Shown here piece by piece: positions 36,169 to 45,321 of a stretch of 64,000 nt of DNA (position 1 is its first letter; each line of letters opens with the position of its first letter). This DNA comes from Candidatus Parcubacteria bacterium. GTDB taxonomy: Bacteria > Patescibacteriota > Saccharimonadia > Saccharimonadales > UBA4665. The notes beneath the pieces were generated by a model. That model was not told the origin of the DNA. It was given only the letters and a program-made list of their open reading frames with translations, and searched no databases. A program made the translations under genes and the position numbers. Location of the stretch: the NCBI GenBank assembly GCA_023434325.1, contig JAEYSX010000003.1, positions 248,001 to 312,000 of the forward strand. Reading direction: 5' to 3'.

Positions 36169-36344
36169 GGAGGCAATATTTTAGATTAACTTCCGGCATT
36201 AAACCTTAAATATCATCTCTACCTCTTATATTTTCCTCTTCTATTTCTCTCTTTTTATATATAGATATATAGTAGAGAATAGAATGAAGGCTGCGGAGTG
36301 TTTAATTGTCGGATAAATGTAAAGAAGTGTCTGTGTAGATAGGT

Positions 36345-37163
36345 ATGAGTGAGTTAGTAAAACGTAGAAGAAAATTAAACACGGAGCAGCTTGAAGTGCT
36401 GGAGCTGCTGTATAAGTTTAGGTTTGGCAGTAATAACTTGTTTGCCCAGTATTTTGGTAAAAAGAGTGGTGCATTCATGTTTAAACGGCTATCGATCCTG
36501 AATGAAAAAGGCCTGGTGGGTAGGCGGTTCGAGCCACGCCATCGTTTGCTAGGTAAACCAGTTGCCTACTATTTAACACCTGCCGGTGCGCGGGCACTGC
36601 AAGAGCACCGCGATCCGGACAAGCCAGAGATCGACATTAAGGCCATTTACAAAGATAAAGTTGTTAAGGATGTTTTTGTATGGCGGTGCCTGGACACCTT
36701 TGCTGCATACAACCGGCTTCGTGCAGAATACGGGGATCGGCTTAAGTTCTTTACTCGCGCTAACCTTAACTACGAACAATTCGATTACTTCCCGCAGCCT
36801 TTGCCTGACGCGTATATCCGCCTGCGTCTTGGCGGCGAGGAAAAACAGTATTTTTTGGATTTCTACTACGACACAGAGCCATTCTTTGCTCCGGTGAAGA
36901 AGATTAAAAAGTACATAAAGTATGCCGAAAGCGGAGATTGGGACGATACTGGTACGGCCTTGCCTGCGTTCCTTTCCGTGTGCGAGTCTTCTGGTTTACA
37001 GAAGCGATTGCAAAAGCGGATCGTGAGAGTCGCCAACGAACCATGGGGCGAAGATATGGTGTTTGCTACGACTACCAAAACAGAGCTATTGGGTGACGAT
37101 CCTGTGGCCTGGCATGCAGCCGGTGACCCTCACACTAAACTTTCATTACAGGCTATCCAGTAA
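36345..37163 (+). CDS. replication-relaxation family protein
   Basis: 272 residues. An N-terminal winged helix (TEQLEVLELLYKFRFGSNNL, FMFKRLSILNEKGLVGRRF, YYLTPAGARAL) is followed by a domain with RLGGEEKQYFLDFYYDTEPF, containing an acidic DFYYD motif that looks like a degenerate PD-(D/E)xK/relaxation core. Matches the Replic_Relax pattern (PF13814) from memory. Such genes are common on mobile elements of Actinobacteria and Saccharibacteria and are thought to act in mobilisation or replication. The 174 bp upstream are very AT-rich and hold no other gene. Confidence 0.65.
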   Translation: MSELVKRRRKLNTEQLEVLELLYKFRFGSNNLFAQYFGKKSGAFMFKRLSILNEKGLVGRRFEPRHRLLGKPVAYYLTPAGARALQEHRDPDKPEIDIKAIYKDKVVKDVFVWRCLDTFAAYNRLRAEYGDRLKFFTRANLNYEQFDYFPQPLPDAYIRLRLGGEEKQYFLDFYYDTEPFFAPVKKIKKYIKYAESGDWDDTGTALPAFLSVCESSGLQKRLQKRIVRVANEPWGEDMVFATTTKTELLGDDPVAWHAAGDPHTKLSLQAIQ

Positions 37164-37213
37164 CTTTCACTGCTTGCAGTGGAAGTTGACCTGTTTTCCG
37201 AAGGAAAATAGGT
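37162..37213. terminator. two consecutive hairpins between relaxation gene and Kiwa pair
   Basis: First stem AACTTTCACTGC/GCAGTGGAAGTT (12 bp), second ACCTGTTTTCC/GGAAAATAGGT (11 bp). Neither has a long T-run on the plus strand, so they may be weak terminators or RNA-processing structures. Confidence 0.5.
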
Positions 37214-37248
37214 TTAATGATATTCTAAGATAAGTATAGAGGTCGCAT

Positions 37249-37824
37249 GTGCAGAGAATAGCGCAAGAAATCACAGGCTGGCTACTTTCCCTTAGCTCTT
37301 ATTCTGGAGTCCTTTTTGTGTATTGGGCGATTAATGATATCCCTTTTATGCAGCAGCCCGCCATTATAAAAGAGAGTCAATACGCAGTACTAAGTAAATA
37401 TGCAGTGATGTTGTTAGCGCTATTGTTGCTATCGAGGGCGGCTTTGTGGCTTGCTATCCATGTCTTTAAGCCAGGCGATACTCTTAAGTCGGCAGAGATT
37501 AGGCCCATTGAAGGGGTCGCCATCCCCACGTATATCGGACTCTTTGTTATCGCCTTGGAGCTTAGTGACGCTGATACTTATCAAGCAACAGGCTTGCTCG
37601 TCGCACTCTTTTTACTCTGGAGGCTTTTCGAGCGGATCTTTTACTTCAATCCTATATGGTTACTATTTGGCTACCGATTCTACGAAGTTAAAACTCAGCG
37701 AAGCAATACCATAACATTAATTACTAAGAGATCCAATTTGAAAGGTATAATAGACCTTGATCAGTTACGAGAGATAAACAAGTACACCTATCTTGAGGAG
37801 AAGGTCAATGATTCTAGCAGCTAA
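37249..37824 (+). CDS. kwaA: four-TM membrane protein, probable Kiwa KwaA
   Basis: 191 residues. Four hydrophobic segments at about 10-30, 50-70, 93-108 and 115-135, then a cytoplasmic tail beginning WLLFGYRFYEVKTQRSN with TITLITKRSNLKGII, which agrees with what I recall of the KwaA C-terminus (LGYRFYEV). In Kiwa systems KwaA senses phage-induced envelope change and KwaB acts on DNA replication/transcription. GTG start with AGAGG upstream. The 3' end overlaps the next gene by 17 bp, typical for the kwaAB pair. Identity rests on memory of the family, order and size. Confidence 0.6.
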   Translation: MQRIAQEITGWLLSLSSYSGVLFVYWAINDIPFMQQPAIIKESQYAVLSKYAVMLLALLLLSRAALWLAIHVFKPGDTLKSAEIRPIEGVAIPTYIGLFVIALELSDADTYQATGLLVALFLLWRLFERIFYFNPIWLLFGYRFYEVKTQRSNTITLITKRSNLKGIIDLDQLREINKYTYLEEKVNDSSS

Positions 37825-38665
37825 ATGCCGTGGCAAAAAAGGTGAGCACTTTAAGCTGCTCAAAGACGATAAGCAACTCGACAAGGTCATTGCGCTTTAT
37901 AGTAGGCCGAAGGTGACTAAGGATAACAGCTTTGAGTATGATTTTGAGCACGGTCTCCATGATAGCGAATGGTACTACGTTAAAATCGACGAACAGCAGA
38001 AGCAGGCGATGGTGAACGTTTATCTGGCCAGCGCCCAAAGCAGTGTAGATCTTAACCCTGTGCCCAGTGAGGCCTATAGCAAGCTAGAAGTTATTTATTA
38101 TGTTAGTGATGAAGGCACGATTCTTTTTACCAAGCTAACGCCAGGCAACTATATTACCAACAATACTTCAGTCTTCTTTAAGGATGGCGATGCGGAGATT
38201 GTGGACCATACGGGTGCGATTGAGTTTAGCGGTAAGGTGGATGCATACTATGACGGCAAGGACAAGATTTACTTTCAGAAGCTGGAAAAAATTCGTGTCA
38301 TGTTCCCGGGTGTCGAGGTGTTTTATCAGGAGGCCAGTCGCGATGAAAAGAGTAACTTTGTAGATATGAACATCTTTGATAACAAAGGCATCGACATTGA
38401 TAAAATTTCGCCTCGCGCTGCAAAAAAGATCCGCATGATTAATGAGTCTGGTCTGGATTTTACGGATCCCCAGATTAAGAAAACTGCCCTGGAGTATGCC
38501 GCAGAATTTTCGGATTACGTCAAAGTTAGTCCGACGGGCCAATTCATCATTCAGGATAGCCGCGATCTGGAGGCGGCTCTCAATATTTTGAACTTCCGCT
38601 ACTACAAATCACCTTTTACAAATGAGCCCTTCGAGGCTCGTGCAGTAAAGGCTCTTGCGAAATAG
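37808..38665 (+). CDS. kwaB: DUF4868-like protein, probable Kiwa KwaB
   Basis: 285 residues, soluble. The block AIEFSGKVDAYYDGKDKIYF with the following KLEKIRVMF and the C-terminal FIIQDSRDLEAALNILNFRY, KSPFTNEPFEARAV fit the DUF4868 pattern (beta strands, then 'LLNDxxxxSxLTxxxYxVxSK'). GAGGAGAAGG lies close to ATG 37808; the upstream codons to 37793 are rejected. Expected to form a membrane-associated complex with KwaA in antiphage defence. Convergent with the TraD-like ATPase gene. Confidence 0.58.
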   Translation: MILAAKCRGKKGEHFKLLKDDKQLDKVIALYSRPKVTKDNSFEYDFEHGLHDSEWYYVKIDEQQKQAMVNVYLASAQSSVDLNPVPSEAYSKLEVIYYVSDEGTILFTKLTPGNYITNNTSVFFKDGDAEIVDHTGAIEFSGKVDAYYDGKDKIYFQKLEKIRVMFPGVEVFYQEASRDEKSNFVDMNIFDNKGIDIDKISPRAAKKIRMINESGLDFTDPQIKKTALEYAAEFSDYVKVSPTGQFIIQDSRDLEAALNILNFRYYKSPFTNEPFEARAVKALAK

Positions 38666-38668
38666 TAT

Positions 38669-41203
38669 CTAATTAGGTAGTTTAGCTGTTGCGCTCAGTG
38701 CGGCTGTCGTTTTCTGGCGTTTTGCCGCCTGCGGCTTTTCTTTCTTTTTTGAGGAGTAGGTATCGCGCGATGTCTTGATAATCTTTTCTACTGAAGTGCT
38801 GGCATCTCCCTCTACGACAATTGTTTCACCCGAGAGAGGTTCTCCCGACTTCTGGGCTGAAACGCGTATATAGAAATTGAAAGATGGCAAGTTAGCGATC
38901 TCGCCTTTCTGTATGTACGGTTCAAATAGCGGTAGTACCAGTTTTTCGTCCGCCGGGTTGCCGGAGCGGAAGCAAATGATGGTGCCCACGTTCGCCAGGA
39001 TGATATTAACCATTTGCTGGTCGTCCTGCTGCGATGTGCTCTGTTCGGCCATGGTCAGGTAGAACTTGTACTTGCGGGCTTCGGACAGAAGTTGCACAAA
39101 TGATGGCGTGGCGAAGTTCTGGAACTCGTCTACATACAGGTAGAACGGCTTGCGGTCGGCCTGTTTGGTGCGAGCGCGGCGCAGGGCGGCAAGTTGCAGC
39201 TTGGCGAGTACGGCCACGCCGAACAGCTCCGACGTATCCTCTCCGAGCAAGCCTTTGGAGAAATTGCAGATTAGGATCTTGCCATTTAGGATTTCGTCGA
39301 AGTTAATGGTTGAGCGCGGCTGCTCAAATACCCGCTTGGCTGAGGCCGAGAACAAGAAGCGCCCGATCTTGGCCGTAATACCGGCGGCCATCTTCACTTT
39401 CTGCATATCACCGGCCTTGCCCAGCTCTTGCTTCCAAAAATTCTGCAAGTTCCTGTCGTCAACATCTTTAAGGACTTGCTTGCGGTAGGCCGGGTCATTC
39501 AAGAGATCGTATACGGTAAAAAGCGTAGCGTCTTCGACGTACAGTGCGGTCTGGATGGTGTTACGCAGCACATACTCAATGCGGTGGCCGCCAGTGTCGT
39601 CCTCTGAAAAGATTTTGCGGAAAACGGAAACTACCGACTCAGTCACTACGTCTTTCTCGCGCAGCAATTCGTCACCTTCTAAGCCTGGCGCGAGTTCAAG
39701 CAAGTTCATGCCGATGGGATGCGCCAGGTCATCAGGGTTAAAGTAAATCACGTCGTTAATACGCTCTTTGGGGATGTAATGCAGTAGGGTTTCGGCCATG
39801 TCACCGTGCGGGTCAACTACCGCAACGCCTTTGCCGTTCTGGATGTCCTGCACCAGTGCATATTGCAGCATCGTCGTCTTACCATTGCCCGTACCACCAA
39901 TGATAAACACGTGGCGTTCGCGCTCGGCTGCGGTCAGGCCAATGGGTGTAATTTCGCCGTGGTGGTTGTTTTGGCCGAGCACTACATCGAACTTGTTGTT
40001 CTTCATGGCAAGCGTGGCGGGCAGTGTGCGGCTGTGCGAACGCACCATGCCTTCAGTTTTGATTGTGCCATATGGGAAGTGATAGATGCTGGCGAGTTCG
40101 GATGACGCGAGGATATTTGAATCAAATACTAGCAATGACGGCATGCGGTGCTTGAGCTTGAAACTTACTATTTTCTGACCAAGCCATTCCGGGTATAAGC
40201 GGGGAGCATATAGCTCCTGGTAGCCTGATTTGTTAAGTGGAGCGAGCGAACTATGGAAGCCTCGGGCGAAATCATGCATCCGATTCTCGTTGTTGGTAGA
40301 TATAAGCACGCGGATGTCGGCACGGAACAATGGTTTGCCAAGCTTATCAAGAATCCCGGCAAACAGCTCTTGCTCAGAAGCCGTGAGTTCTGGCTGCTCT
40401 TTTGGTAGAAATACCGAAACAATCAGCAGGAGTACGAGTAGATAAAAGGTGGCGAGCGCATCGTTGGCGATTAACGCGTAAATGGCCGTAATGATCCATA
40501 TCCATATAGGCCTCGAAGCGATGAATGCCGTAAGCTTGCGGTCGAGTGCTGCATAACCTTGCGAATGTATAGTGTTGTATAAGCGGCGAGTCCAGTAGGA
40601 GCTGTGCGGTGTCAGTACAATCTGCATTGTTAGGTGTTCTTTAGGCTTAAGTTTTGCCATTGCGCCTGCAATGTAATTTGCCGGATCGCTTGTTGCGAGG
40701 TCATCGTGGGCTTGCAGTGGATAGCCATAGTGGCGCAATTGTTTGATTTCAAGGGCGCATTTGTATTGACTTGTCATATCTGAAGGCTCTGCTGATTCAA
40801 GCACCTTGAATTTTGCCTCGGGTAAGTATGAGGCAATCTGACGTTGGAGGGGAGGAATATTGCCAGGGGTGGCATGAATGAGATAACGGATGCCCTCTTT
40901 GTGTGCGGCGTCGATCTCCATTGTTAGAACGTCGTATGCTCCCATAAGGTTTTCGATGATGCCAAAGAGATGCTCGGTTGCCAGCGGCGCTTTGTCGATG
41001 TGTTTTGGCGGTGTGATTTCAAGCGTAGCTATAGGCCGGTTACGCATTCGCCAGAAGCGCCACATACCAAGTAATGCCGTCCAGAGAGGCTCGACGATCA
41101 GCCGGTAGATCCAGTAGCTAGCGAAAACTAAAAAAGCCGCACCAAGAATTCTTGTAAATAATGTGCCGCCCAACAGGTTCAGTACGGTTTCGACGAAAGA
41201 CAT
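38669..41203 (-). CDS. TraD/VirD4-like type IV coupling ATPase
   Basis: 844 residues. One N-terminal TM (about 15-40) and a second hydrophobic hairpin near 230-270 (WIWIITAIYALIANDALATF). Walker A FIIGGTGNGKTTML is near residue 425, VVDPHGDMAETLL follows it, Walker B FYLYVDEFQNFATP near 685, and the arginine-finger region FRSGNPADEKLV after that. The long N-terminal part before the ATPase resembles the large T4CP-like proteins common in CPR genomes. It probably moves the element's DNA across the membrane, but no relaxase with classical HUH motif or mating-pair genes are present. The C-terminus is Lys-rich. Confidence 0.8.
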   Translation of the reverse strand: MSFVETVLNLLGGTLFTRILGAAFLVFASYWIYRLIVEPLWTALLGMWRFWRMRNRPIATLEITPPKHIDKAPLATEHLFGIIENLMGAYDVLTMEIDAAHKEGIRYLIHATPGNIPPLQRQIASYLPEAKFKVLESAEPSDMTSQYKCALEIKQLRHYGYPLQAHDDLATSDPANYIAGAMAKLKPKEHLTMQIVLTPHSSYWTRRLYNTIHSQGYAALDRKLTAFIASRPIWIWIITAIYALIANDALATFYLLVLLLIVSVFLPKEQPELTASEQELFAGILDKLGKPLFRADIRVLISTNNENRMHDFARGFHSSLAPLNKSGYQELYAPRLYPEWLGQKIVSFKLKHRMPSLLVFDSNILASSELASIYHFPYGTIKTEGMVRSHSRTLPATLAMKNNKFDVVLGQNNHHGEITPIGLTAAERERHVFIIGGTGNGKTTMLQYALVQDIQNGKGVAVVDPHGDMAETLLHYIPKERINDVIYFNPDDLAHPIGMNLLELAPGLEGDELLREKDVVTESVVSVFRKIFSEDDTGGHRIEYVLRNTIQTALYVEDATLFTVYDLLNDPAYRKQVLKDVDDRNLQNFWKQELGKAGDMQKVKMAAGITAKIGRFLFSASAKRVFEQPRSTINFDEILNGKILICNFSKGLLGEDTSELFGVAVLAKLQLAALRRARTKQADRKPFYLYVDEFQNFATPSFVQLLSEARKYKFYLTMAEQSTSQQDDQQMVNIILANVGTIICFRSGNPADEKLVLPLFEPYIQKGEIANLPSFNFYIRVSAQKSGEPLSGETIVVEGDASTSVEKIIKTSRDTYSSKKKEKPQAAKRQKTTAALSATAKLPN

Positions 41204-41277
41204 AACCACATCACAGTTTTACGTATATACAAATTAATGGTAACGAAAAGTTATAGAGCGGGCAAATAAATGCGGCA

Positions 41278-42513
41278 TTAATCTAGATAGTAGCTAGGTA
41301 GGATGTATTTCGAGCCGTCCTGATGGGGGTGTCTATTTGTAGCAAAAAGGGTCTCATTTTCTATGAAGTCGATAGCATTCCGGAATATATTACCGCCACC
41401 TCGCTGTAAGCCATTGATAACTTCCACCATGCGCTCTACCTCCTGATTCTGACCTACAGAAAGTATGAGTAGGTGCTCATCAGTACCTCTCGTTATGTGT
41501 CGGTTATGTCTTATGGTTTCGTAGAGCATCGCACCGTCATTACGACCCCCATCCTTGATATATCGTGCTGACTCAATAATAAGAACAATGCGGGGGTCTG
41601 GACTGTAGCCTCTGGATTGAAGTGATTGGTACCGGCTCTCACTATTGCGGATTATGAATTTAATGTCCCTAAAGCTAAGTCTATTTTTAGCGACCAATCT
41701 TTGGAGCCATTCTATTAAGTGGTTCTTCTTAACCGCATCTGACGTTAAGTCCGTAGAAAATACTTTCTCTACAAATTTGGTAAAGTCACGCGAGCCAATA
41801 TCGAAGAATTCAACAAAATCCAGAGCTTTTATGTATGAATCACGCTGATCGATAAACGATTTCCCGGCGATGGGCACAAAAACTTTAATCTCATTGGTGA
41901 ATTCCGCGCCACGCAGGAAATGACTGAGCGTTTCAATAAAGTATATTCCAGCATCGCCAGAGCGGTCAGCATCTTCAATTACAATGTAGATTTGTTTATC
42001 CTTGACGTCGTCTTTCTTGAGTATTTCGGTAAAGACATCCTGGATTTGGAATACTCTTTTTGCGGGGCTCGTCACAAAGAAGTCGGCAATTTTGCCTATT
42101 ACTGCGCCAGCTCCTGCAACTCCAATATTAATTACAGAACCTGCTAATTTTGTAATTTTCTTTTTAGCTTCCCCAGAGGTACCCTCCATGATTTGCAGAG
42201 TTTTCTTAAAGTCATCAGGTGCAGTTTGGCGAACAAAGTCCAGCACAAAGCCTTCCCATAAATTCGTTCGCTCTGGGTATTTCCAGGCATCGAAGTGTAC
42301 CCATAATACACCGTCACTATCTAAGTCTTGATGCACCTTTTCCAGCAGAGTACTTTTGCCCATGCCGTAGCTCCCCACAATACCTAGGAGTGACTTGTTG
42401 GGTATGTTTTCAATTTTCCCCTTGAGTGTGTCTATATGACTTGTAAAGTCAAAGAGATCCTCAGTTTTGTAGTCCTCGATTAAGAACTTGGGGTCATTCA
42501 GCATTGTCGCCAT
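41278..42513 (-). CDS. KAP-family P-loop NTPase
   Basis: 411 residues. Walker A GIVGSYGMGKSTLLEKV near residue 45, WVHFDAWKYPERTNLWEGFV is the characteristic KAP block, a hydrophobic insertion (VINIGVAGAGAVIGKIADFF) lies at 125-150, and IYIVIEDADRSGDAGIYF is the Walker B/sensor region. KAP NTPases are membrane-associated and several act in antiphage defence. It lies 19 bp downstream of the XRE gene; TATACT near its start could give it a separate promoter. Defence role is inferred from family and neighbours. Confidence 0.75.
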   Translation of the reverse strand: MATMLNDPKFLIEDYKTEDLFDFTSHIDTLKGKIENIPNKSLLGIVGSYGMGKSTLLEKVHQDLDSDGVLWVHFDAWKYPERTNLWEGFVLDFVRQTAPDDFKKTLQIMEGTSGEAKKKITKLAGSVINIGVAGAGAVIGKIADFFVTSPAKRVFQIQDVFTEILKKDDVKDKQIYIVIEDADRSGDAGIYFIETLSHFLRGAEFTNEIKVFVPIAGKSFIDQRDSYIKALDFVEFFDIGSRDFTKFVEKVFSTDLTSDAVKKNHLIEWLQRLVAKNRLSFRDIKFIIRNSESRYQSLQSRGYSPDPRIVLIIESARYIKDGGRNDGAMLYETIRHNRHITRGTDEHLLILSVGQNQEVERMVEVINGLQRGGGNIFRNAIDFIENETLFATNRHPHQDGSKYILPSYYLD

Positions 42514-42532
42514 AGTAGTATAGTGTTATTCG

Positions 42533-42760
42533 TTAAAGTCCCTTGAAGAACTCGGAAATCGGAACACCTAGGCATTTGGCCAATTTGTGCAAAGTCGAAA
42601 TACGTGGCCAGCGGCGGCCTTGCTCGATGAAGCCGATTGATAAAGGTGTTACATCTGCACGCTCTGCGAGCTGTTCTTGAGTCATGCCACGGCTGCGACG
42701 GATTTCTGAAACGCGCTTGCCGAAGGCTTTTAGGTATTTTGCTTCTTTTGCATCATTCAT
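42533..42760 (-). CDS. XRE-family HTH repressor
   Basis: 75 residues, one Cro/C1-type helix-turn-helix (FGKRVSEIRRSRGMTQEQLA, TPLSIGFIEQGRRWPRISTL). No other domain. Four palindromic TTAC...GTAA sites lie directly upstream, one overlapping its start codon, so it is probably autoregulated. The same site type occurs in front of the recombinase operon, making this the likely master repressor of the element. Confidence 0.85.
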   Translation of the reverse strand: MNDAKEAKYLKAFGKRVSEIRRSRGMTQEQLAERADVTPLSIGFIEQGRRWPRISTLHKLAKCLGVPISEFFKGL

Positions 42761-42810
42761 TACTTCCAGAGTAATGAAACATTACAGTTCGTAACACTTA
42801 CGATTTGTAA
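42759..42810. promoter_or_regulatory. operator cluster of the XRE gene
   Basis: Three palindromes: TTAC-N7-GTAA (42760-42774), TTAC-N5-GTAA (42782-42794) and TTAC-N5-GTAA (42798-42810). Confidence 0.65.
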
Positions 42811-42851
42811 TAGTACGATCAGCATGATACATTAACTTACGGATATAACTA

Positions 42852-42864
42852 TTACAGTCCGTAA
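42852..42864. promoter_or_regulatory. operator of the divergent gene
   Basis: TTACAGTCCGTAA, overlapping TAATAC that would serve as the -10 box 5 nt before ATG 42873. Repressor binding would block polymerase directly. Confidence 0.6.
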
Positions 42865-42872
42865 TACGTCTC

Positions 42873-43151
42873 ATGAGTATTTTGAAATTACCACCAAATA
42901 TTGAAATTCCAGAGAAAGTACAGTGTGTACTGTGCGGACGGCAGCTTATGCTTGCCGACGCGACACTGGGGCCGGTAAATGCTGAGGGAAAGCCTAGCCT
43001 CTTATGTGGCGGCCACCTATGGGACGGGTTAAGGTTTATTGACGCGCTTGCTGACTATCTGGCATCCGAGCGCCGCAAGTATTTTAAAATCCACGGCAAC
43101 GATTTGTTCCGTTTTAGTGGGGTGGCATCAGATGCTTGGTTTATATACTGA
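42873..43151 (+). CDS. small protein with CxxC pairs, unknown function
   Basis: 92 residues. CVLCGRQLM (residues about 17-25) and SLLCGGHLWDG (about 43-53) give Cys-x2-Cys and Cys-x2-His, enough for a zinc-binding knuckle. The rest is helical (LRFIDALADYLASERRKYF). No family recognised. It overlaps the next gene by 20 bp and is controlled by the operator described above, which places it in the element's early operon. Confidence 0.55.
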   Translation: MSILKLPPNIEIPEKVQCVLCGRQLMLADATLGPVNAEGKPSLLCGGHLWDGLRFIDALADYLASERRKYFKIHGNDLFRFSGVASDAWFIY

Positions 43152-43572
43152 ACAGCGTTCGCTTAATGGAAAGACATTATTATCCTGGGATCTTGCCCGT
43201 CACATTTATATGCGCGGGCTACAAGGTAAGGTTGCCATCGTAACTGATAAGCCGGTGGAATTATTAGCTACGACAAAGAAGCAGTGGCTCAAGCTTATGC
43301 GTCAAGTGCAGCGTGAGCGGTCGAGTACCCTTAATGCGACTCGGGTCGCTGAGCTTACTCGGCAAATTGTCTGGATGCAATCGCTGTCCTTTTCTGCAAA
43401 GCCGCCGGAGGACATGCTTGAAGCGGACGTTACATTTGCGCGGGCTGATGATTTTGTGAGGGTGCCGCCACAATGCGGCGCACTATATGTCACTTATCAG
43501 TTTGAGCGGGAAAAGCTGCATATGATAACCGCCTGGATGCCCGAAGGTGCGGTAGTTGTCGTATATGCATAA
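43132..43572 (+). CDS. protein of unknown function in the element operon
   Basis: 146 residues from ATG 43132, overlapping the preceding gene. Helical middle (KQWLKLMRQVQRERSSTLNA) and a C-terminal beta-rich part (GALYVTYQFEREKLHMITAW, then EGAVVVVYA). No TM, no motif I know. It lies immediately before the type I restriction-modification genes, where anti-restriction or control proteins are often found; that role is speculation. The frame is open upstream to 43039 but overlaps the previous gene. Confidence 0.5.
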   Translation: MLGLYTEQRSLNGKTLLSWDLARHIYMRGLQGKVAIVTDKPVELLATTKKQWLKLMRQVQRERSSTLNATRVAELTRQIVWMQSLSFSAKPPEDMLEADVTFARADDFVRVPPQCGALYVTYQFEREKLHMITAWMPEGAVVVVYA

Positions 43573-43635
43573 AACAATCTGATTTATTGAGGAAGCTCGG
43601 TGTTTGATAGAATAGAGACAAAACATTGGAGCTTT

Positions 43636-45321
43636 ATGAAAAAACCTCAAAATCAGGCTGCTTTAATCTGGAATATTGCCGATATCCTCAGAGGTGGCTG
43701 GAAACAGCACGAATACCAAGATGTGATCCTGCCGCTTGTGGTGCTCAAGCGTCTCGATAGCGTACTCGCGAAAAGTAAGCAAGATGTCCTGCGAGTTTAT
43801 AACCAGATGCAGGGCACTATGAGTGATGATTCACTCGCACTTTTTCTGGAAAAGGAGGCGGGATACAAGTTTTATAACACTAGCCCGTATGATTTTCAGA
43901 AATTGCTCGATGACTCAGAGGGAATTTACGCTAACTTCATCAATTACCTTGATGGCTTTAGCCCGAACGTTCGGGATATTATTACAAAGTTTGACCTCCA
44001 GAAGCAGCTCAGCAAGCTAAAGAGCGGCAAGATGCTTCACTTGATTTTAAAAGAACTAGACAAAGTAGATCTAGGCCCCGAGGCGGTAAGTAACCATGAC
44101 ATGGGTTACATCTTTGAAGAGCTGATCCGCAAGTTTAACGAACAGTCAAACGAGACGGCCGGTGAGCACTATACCCCTCGTGAGGTGATAAGCCTTATGG
44201 TTCGTCTTCTGCTTGAGCCCGATAAAGCTCGCATCCAGGGTGAAAGCAAGATTATTGAAATGTACGATCCTGCCTGTGGTACGGGCGGTATGCTGACGAT
44301 TGGTAAAGAGTATATCCAGGCAAAGATTAATCCAGATGCTGAGGTGTATCTTTACGGGCAAGAGCTGAACCCGCAAACCTATGCTATTGCAAAGTCAGAC
44401 ATTCTTATCAAAGGCGAGGACGCCAACCGCATTAAAGGCGGGAGTGGTGAGCATGCCGAAGACAGCACACTCAGTAATGATCAGTTCTATGACAAATCAT
44501 TCGACTATGTAATCGCTAATCCGCCATATGGCGTAGACTGGAAGAAAGACAAGGAAGCTGTCGAGGCTGAGGTGGCGCGGGGTGAAGTGGGCCGCTTCCC
44601 GGCTGGCGCACCCGCTGTAAGCGATGCGCAGATGCTCTTCCTGCAACACATGGTGAGTAAAATGCGACTAGTTCATGACGGTGGTGGCCGAGTAGCTGTG
44701 GTTCATAACGGATCACCTTTGTTTACGGGTGGCGCTGGGAGTGGTCCGAGTAATATTCGCAGATGGTTGATAGAAAATGATTACCTTGAAGCCATCGTGG
44801 GCCTTCCAACCAATATGTTCTACAACACAGGGATTGCTACGTATATTTGGATCCTCACTAACCGTAAGTCCCCTGAGCGGAAGGGCAAGGTCCAGCTTAT
44901 CGACGCCACGGGTATTTTCCACAAACTACGTAAGAACCTTGGTGACAAAAACAAAGAACTGACTCCTGAAGATATTGATGAAATATATTCTTTGTACGAG
45001 AACTTCCGACAAACAAAGCGCAGCAAGATTTTTGACTTGCAGGACTTTGGGTATACGCAGGTAACTGTACTAAACGGCAAAGAAAAAGACACCGAAAACG
45101 TGCCATTAAGCGAAGATATCGACGAGTACTTCAAACGAGAGGTGTTGCCGCACTTACCAGAGGCTAAATTGGATCGCAAAAAGGATAAGATTGGCTATGA
45201 GATTCCATTCAACCGTTACTTCTACGAATACAAACCTCCTCGTAATCTCAAAGACATCGATGCCGACTTACAGGCCGTAACAAAAGATATTTTAAAACTA
45301 CTAAACGAGGTGATCGAGTGA
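43636..45321 (+). CDS. hsdM: type I restriction-modification DNA methyltransferase subunit
   Basis: 561 residues. N-terminal HsdM domain (ALIWNIADILRGGWKQHEYQ, VVLKRLDSVL), SAM-binding motif I in MYDPACGTGGMLTIG and catalytic motif IV NPPYG in YVIANPPYGVDW, both complete. Methylates adenine as part of M2S or R2M2S complexes. ATG 43636 has GGAG 4 nt upstream; a GTG at 43600 is possible but TAGAAT lies within that extension. The stop overlaps the hsdS start by one base (TGATG). Confidence 0.95.
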   Translation: MKKPQNQAALIWNIADILRGGWKQHEYQDVILPLVVLKRLDSVLAKSKQDVLRVYNQMQGTMSDDSLALFLEKEAGYKFYNTSPYDFQKLLDDSEGIYANFINYLDGFSPNVRDIITKFDLQKQLSKLKSGKMLHLILKELDKVDLGPEAVSNHDMGYIFEELIRKFNEQSNETAGEHYTPREVISLMVRLLLEPDKARIQGESKIIEMYDPACGTGGMLTIGKEYIQAKINPDAEVYLYGQELNPQTYAIAKSDILIKGEDANRIKGGSGEHAEDSTLSNDQFYDKSFDYVIANPPYGVDWKKDKEAVEAEVARGEVGRFPAGAPAVSDAQMLFLQHMVSKMRLVHDGGGRVAVVHNGSPLFTGGAGSGPSNIRRWLIENDYLEAIVGLPTNMFYNTGIATYIWILTNRKSPERKGKVQLIDATGIFHKLRKNLGDKNKELTPEDIDEIYSLYENFRQTKRSKIFDLQDFGYTQVTVLNGKEKDTENVPLSEDIDEYFKREVLPHLPEAKLDRKKDKIGYEIPFNRYFYEYKPPRNLKDIDADLQAVTKDILKLLNEVIE

